The position numbers and the translations under genes were made by a program. The notes under the pieces were generated by a model. That model had not been told where the DNA came from, searched no databases, and saw only the letters and a program-made list of their open reading frames with translations. 50,167 nt of DNA from Burkholderiales bacterium (GTDB lineage: Bacteria > Pseudomonadota > Gammaproteobacteria > Burkholderiales > Casimicrobiaceae). Location: assembly GCA_017880805.1 (NCBI GenBank), contig JADGRP010000210.1, forward strand, positions 1-50,167, read 5' to 3'. The first letter of the stretch is position 1. Every line of letters begins with the position of its first letter. Positions 47,130-50,167 of this stretch are shown here, one piece after another.

Positions 47130-49127
47130 TTACCGATCGCACCATCTTTGCCACATGCCACGCAGGGCAATTTCAAAGTGATGGGCAAAGCGCCGGGTGT
47201 CAAAAATCGGCGACCCCAATGCCTGTTTCCGAAGTCCGTTTCGTAATTCGGCAAGTGCGTTCAAATCCTTGGAATGCGATACCGCTCGGGCCACGTAGTC
47301 CTCGGGACTGACCGCGACCCATTCGGGCAGCCCCGCATTCATCAGCAGGCCGACACCCTGCCGCGACAAGAAACGCTCGCCAGCCAAAGTGAGCACCGGC
47401 ACACCCATCCAAAGCGCTTCTACGGTGGTGGTCCCACCCGGGTAGGGAAACGGGTCGAGCCCGATGTCTACGCGCTGATAGGCTGCCAGGTACTGTGAGC
47501 GAGAAACGGGACCTTCCAGTATCAGCCGCTCGGCATCGATGCCATGTGCGGCAAACCGTGTGATGACTTGATGCCTTACCGAGGCCTCCGTGATTTGTTT
47601 GGCCTTGAGCAACAAACGGCTGCGCGGTACCGCATCCAGCACGCGTGCCCACAACGCGACCACATCGTCATTGATCTTGCTTACGTGATTGAAACTGGCG
47701 AAAGTCACGTAGCCGTTACTCAATGCGCAAAGCGGTGTCACGTCCAACGGCTCATTGGGCGGCGTGAAGCACAATCTGGTCTCGGGCAATCGCCAGATTT
47801 TTTCGGTGAAATTGGCCTCTTCGCTTTCCGGAAGCGTCCAATGATCGGCAATGAGGTAGTCGATTGCCGCGACTCCAGTGGTGGCGAAATACCCCAGCCA
47901 GCTAGCTTGTACCGGCGCGGGTTTCCACGCGAACAGGGGCAATCGGTTGTGGGCGGTGTGTCCGGAAAGATCGATCAGGATATCGATGCCGTCTTCTCGT
48001 ATGCGCTCCGCGGCGCTTTCGTCTGAAATTCCGACGAGCGAACGCCAGCCGCAACAGCACGCCTTGATCCGTTCAGCGACAGCGTCGGCGCACAGATGCG
48101 TCGGATAGGCAAAGAGCTCGAGTCGACCCGAGGCTTCGCGCGATAGCGAAGCGAGCACGCCTTCCGCAAAATATCCCACTGGGTGCTCGCGCAGATCTCC
48201 AGAAACAAAGCCCACGCGCAAGCATCTGTCAGGCTCGGGAGCATTGCGCCAAGCCGTAAAGGGACGGGCCAGCCTCGCCGCCAACTCGCCGAACCGTCTC
48301 GCTTCCGCCAGCAAGGTCGGAGGGTCCCGGTCGGCAACGTAGTTGTGCATGAAGAGCAGGTTGCTTTGCGCGGTGCCAAAATCCGGGTTGATTTCGAGGG
48401 CACGGCGGTAGCTTGACTCCGCAGCATCGAATTGTCCGAGATTCTGCATCGCGCTACCCAGGTTAAAATGCGCTTCCTGGTAATCGGGGTTGATATCCAG
48501 TGCCCGCCAATAACTAAGCACTGCATCGTCAAGCCGGCCCAGATCCTGCAGCGCGTTGCCCAAATTGCTGTGGGCCTCCGCGAACTCGGGTCGAAGCTCC
48601 AACGCCCGACCATAACTCGCCGTGGCGTCGGCATGTCGACCGAGATCATTGAGAGCGTTCCCCAGGTTGTAATGCGTCTCCGCAATAGAGGGCTTGATCT
48701 CCAAAGCCCGGCGATAACTCGTCACCGCCTCCTCGAGCCGGCCGAGATCGTTCAGGACCTTGCCCAGATTTCCGTGCGCTTCCGCGAACTCAGGTTGGAT
48801 ATCGAGCGCGCGACGGTAATGCGTCATCGCATCGTCAAATTGCCCAAGCTCGCTCAGGACAACCGCCAGGTTGTAATGTGCGATGGCAAAATCGGGGTTG
48901 ATTTCCAGTGCCGCGCGATAGCTCGCCACTGCAGCATCCAGCCGCCCGAGATTCTTGAGCTCATTGCCGAGGTTGGTATGCGCCTCGACATCGTGGGGAT
49001 TGGTTTCCAGCGCGCGGCGATAGCTCGCCACTGCGTCATCGAGGTGTCCGCGGCCGTCGGGCCGATTCGCGGTCTTGTGACGTTGCAGACTGCTTGCCGC
49101 GGACCGAAATCGCTCCAGAAGTCCCAT
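47130..49127 (-). CDS. TPR protein with O-GlcNAc-transferase-like (GT41) domain
   Basis: 665 residues. Seven TPR units of exactly 34 residues run from about 28 to 266 (each of the form ASYRRALEINPDFAEAHYNL). The catalytic half follows, with LRVGFVSGDLREHPVGYF, ILIDLSGHTAHNRLPLFAWK, PVQASWLGYFATTGVAAIDY, and the nucleotide-sugar site DPFPYPGGTTTVEALWMGVP. This is the bacterial OGT/SPINDLY-like layout. Known bacterial members glycosylate proteins such as adhesins or flagellin, or have unknown targets. It starts 16 bases after a small methyltransferase gene on the same strand. TPR units are also visible as 102-base DNA repeats at about 48330-49050. Confidence 0.92.
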   Translation of the reverse strand: MGLLERFRSAASSLQRHKTANRPDGRGHLDDAVASYRRALETNPHDVEAHTNLGNELKNLGRLDAAVASYRAALEINPDFAIAHYNLAVVLSELGQFDDAMTHYRRALDIQPEFAEAHGNLGKVLNDLGRLEEAVTSYRRALEIKPSIAETHYNLGNALNDLGRHADATASYGRALELRPEFAEAHSNLGNALQDLGRLDDAVLSYWRALDINPDYQEAHFNLGSAMQNLGQFDAAESSYRRALEINPDFGTAQSNLLFMHNYVADRDPPTLLAEARRFGELAARLARPFTAWRNAPEPDRCLRVGFVSGDLREHPVGYFAEGVLASLSREASGRLELFAYPTHLCADAVAERIKACCCGWRSLVGISDESAAERIREDGIDILIDLSGHTAHNRLPLFAWKPAPVQASWLGYFATTGVAAIDYLIADHWTLPESEEANFTEKIWRLPETRLCFTPPNEPLDVTPLCALSNGYVTFASFNHVSKINDDVVALWARVLDAVPRSRLLLKAKQITEASVRHQVITRFAAHGIDAERLILEGPVSRSQYLAAYQRVDIGLDPFPYPGGTTTVEALWMGVPVLTLAGERFLSRQGVGLLMNAGLPEWVAVSPEDYVARAVSHSKDLNALAELRNGLRKQALGSPIFDTRRFAHHFEIALRGMWQRWCDR

Positions 49128-49142
49128 CCTTTGGGACCCGCG

Positions 49143-49811
49143 TCAGGTCAGCGATGCCGGCAATTCAAGCAATTTCCGTTGCGCGGCAGTCGGTTCTCTC
49201 TTGAAGGCGAACGCTTTCAATTCGAATGTTTCTTCCGAAACGAACATATACACGTTGGGAAATCCTGACCGGCGAAGCAGCGCTTCCAGGGATTGGGTCG
49301 TAAATCCGGTTTTGTGGGCATAAAAATCCATCCCAGAATCCTCAATCTGCTTCGCAAATCCGTAGAAGACGTCGCGGACGGAAATGGGTCCGGCCGAAGA
49401 TTGATAAAGAATGTCCTCGATATCGAGATTCGCGTCGACGACCCGTTTCATCACCGAGTTCATGTCAGGAACGCGTATTTCTGCGAATCCATCAGGCTTC
49501 AGGACGTGCAGGAAACCCATCAAGACCTTTGGACCGTCGTGCTTGTAATAATGCTCGAGATTATGCGAACAATAGATCGCATCGTATTGGCCTGCTGCCA
49601 GCGTATGCAGTTTGCGCGCATCGCACACAACATCCGGTTTTCCACTCGGATCGATGTCCAGCAAATCGTGACGCCAGTTGCGGTAATGTGGAGATATCGG
49701 GATGTCCTTGCTGCCGCCGCCCACGTTTAACAGGCGAGGCCTGATGTCGGCCACGGCCGGCGCCGTTGCGGCGGGTTTGCGCAAATCCCGAAAATAGCGA
49801 AGCAGAACCAT
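49143..49811 (-). CDS. Class I SAM-dependent methyltransferase
   Basis: 222 residues from the ATG at 49811. Motif I is LLNVGGGSKDIPI, an acidic strand LLDIDPSGKPDVVCDAR binds SAM, and the post-motif QYDAIYCSHNLEHYYKHDGP and LKPDGFAEIRVPDMNS are typical of the Methyltransf_11/predicted SAM-methyltransferase group found in polysaccharide and glycosylation loci. Substrate is unknown; the operon with a GT41-type transferase points to sugar or glycoprotein modification. The frame is open to 49901, which would add 30 residues without family likeness. Confidence 0.8.
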   Translation of the reverse strand: MVLLRYFRDLRKPAATAPAVADIRPRLLNVGGGSKDIPISPHYRNWRHDLLDIDPSGKPDVVCDARKLHTLAAGQYDAIYCSHNLEHYYKHDGPKVLMGFLHVLKPDGFAEIRVPDMNSVMKRVVDANLDIEDILYQSSAGPISVRDVFYGFAKQIEDSGMDFYAHKTGFTTQSLEALLRRSGFPNVYMFVSEETFELKAFAFKREPTAAQRKLLELPASLT

Positions 49812-49897
49812 CTGCGTATCAAAAATAGGCCGTTCACTCAGTTCAAAAATGGCTCGCGGGCAGCACCGGCTGCGATGATGTCCTCGCGCGGAATGTA

Positions 49898-50167
49898 TCA
49901 CAGCAATCCGCGCTCCGCGAACGAAATGGTCTTCGAACCGGCCACGATGAAATGATCGAGCGTCTTGATTTCGACCAGCGACAGCGCCTGTTTGAGCGTC
50001 TGCGTCAGCAACTCGTCGGCGCGGCTCGGCTCAGCGACGCCGGACGGATGATTGTGCGCGAAGATCACGCCGGCGGCGTTGTAGCGCAGCGCGGTCTTCA
50101 CCACTTCGCGCGGGTACACGCTGGTTTGCGTCAAGGTGCCGCGAAACAGCTCTTCGCACCCAAGCAA
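49898..50167 (-). CDS. radC: RadC family JAMM/MPN protein, N-terminus beyond the window
   Basis: The last 89 residues of a RadC homologue are visible. The JAMM metal motif is [16 protein letters not shown], preceded by [20 protein letters not shown] and followed by [19 protein letters not shown]. RadC proteins are usually about 225 residues, so more than half is missing past 50167. The name comes from an old repair assignment that does not hold for E. coli RadC; the real role is unclear. radC beside rpmB-rpmG is a conserved proteobacterial neighbourhood, here interrupted by the OGT-like and methyltransferase genes. Confidence 0.93.
   Translation of the reverse strand: MLGCEELFRGTLTQTSVYPREVVKTALRYNAAGVIFAHNHPSGVAEPSRADELLTQTLKQALSLVEIKTLDHFIVAGSKTISFAERGLL

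Noticed and set aside
48330-49050. 102-base DNA repeats as a possible mobile or satellite element
   Set aside because: They are in frame, of exactly 34 codons, and correspond to TPR units of the OGT-like protein.

Overview
The window is a GC-rich chromosomal segment (about 60-65% G+C by eye) with dense, short-gapped genes. Neighbour sets such as metG/apbC/dcd/amino-acid decarboxylase, uvrA/ssb divergent, hda beside a PerM-type permease and purM, purM-purN-DUF3108-rsmB-like, and radC with rpmB-rpmG are typical of Betaproteobacteria. The organism is therefore most likely an aerobic heterotrophic betaproteobacterium; genus cannot be given from the sequence. No tRNA, rRNA, prophage, transposase or CRISPR array was found.

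Positions 1-15.4 kb: after a partial FecR-domain gene comes an organosulfonate-degradation island built around a divergent control region at 7860-8075. The leftward operon encodes alanine dehydrogenase (ald), sulfoacetaldehyde acetyltransferase (xsc), an orphan tricarboxylate-type binding protein, acylating sulfoacetaldehyde dehydrogenase (sauS-like) and an acyl-CoA synthetase (sauT-like). The rightward arm encodes a taurine:pyruvate aminotransferase (tpa), a taurine-type ABC transporter (tauABC), phosphate acetyltransferase (pta) and a SulP anion permease. Taurine (via Tpa and Ald) and sulfoacetate (via SauT and SauS) would both give sulfoacetaldehyde. Xsc splits it to sulfite and acetyl phosphate, and Pta makes acetyl-CoA.

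Positions 15.4-29.7 kb: an Arg/Lys/Orn decarboxylase, dcd, apbC/mrp and metG are followed by a six-gene hyfBCEFGI-like operon. Its large subunit lacks both cysteine pairs that hold the NiFe centre of hydrogenases, while the small subunit keeps the FeS cysteines. It therefore looks like an energy-converting-hydrogenase-related (Ehr) membrane complex of unknown substrate. An Hsp20 gene follows, with a good sigma-32-type promoter overlapping the end of hyfI.

Positions 29.8-46 kb: housekeeping genes uvrA, ssb, mnmA, HAD phosphatase, hda, PerM permease, purM, purN, DUF3108, an rRNA cytosine methyltransferase-like gene, MscS and a fatty-acid desaturase. Within this stretch sits a run of three small exported Ala/Lys-rich proteins (34.8-36.2 kb), two of which share a 45-residue motif.

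Positions 46-50.2 kb: a cluster of palindromic repeats, rpmG and rpmB, then a TPR O-GlcNAc-transferase-like gene and a small methyltransferase placed between rpmB and a partial radC.

A family of short palindromic repeats (core ATTCCCGC-GCGGGAAT, resembling Neisseria dRS3-type elements) occurs at six intergenic places. Some copies carry a longer conserved tail, and one tail supplies the start codon of the DUF3108 gene.
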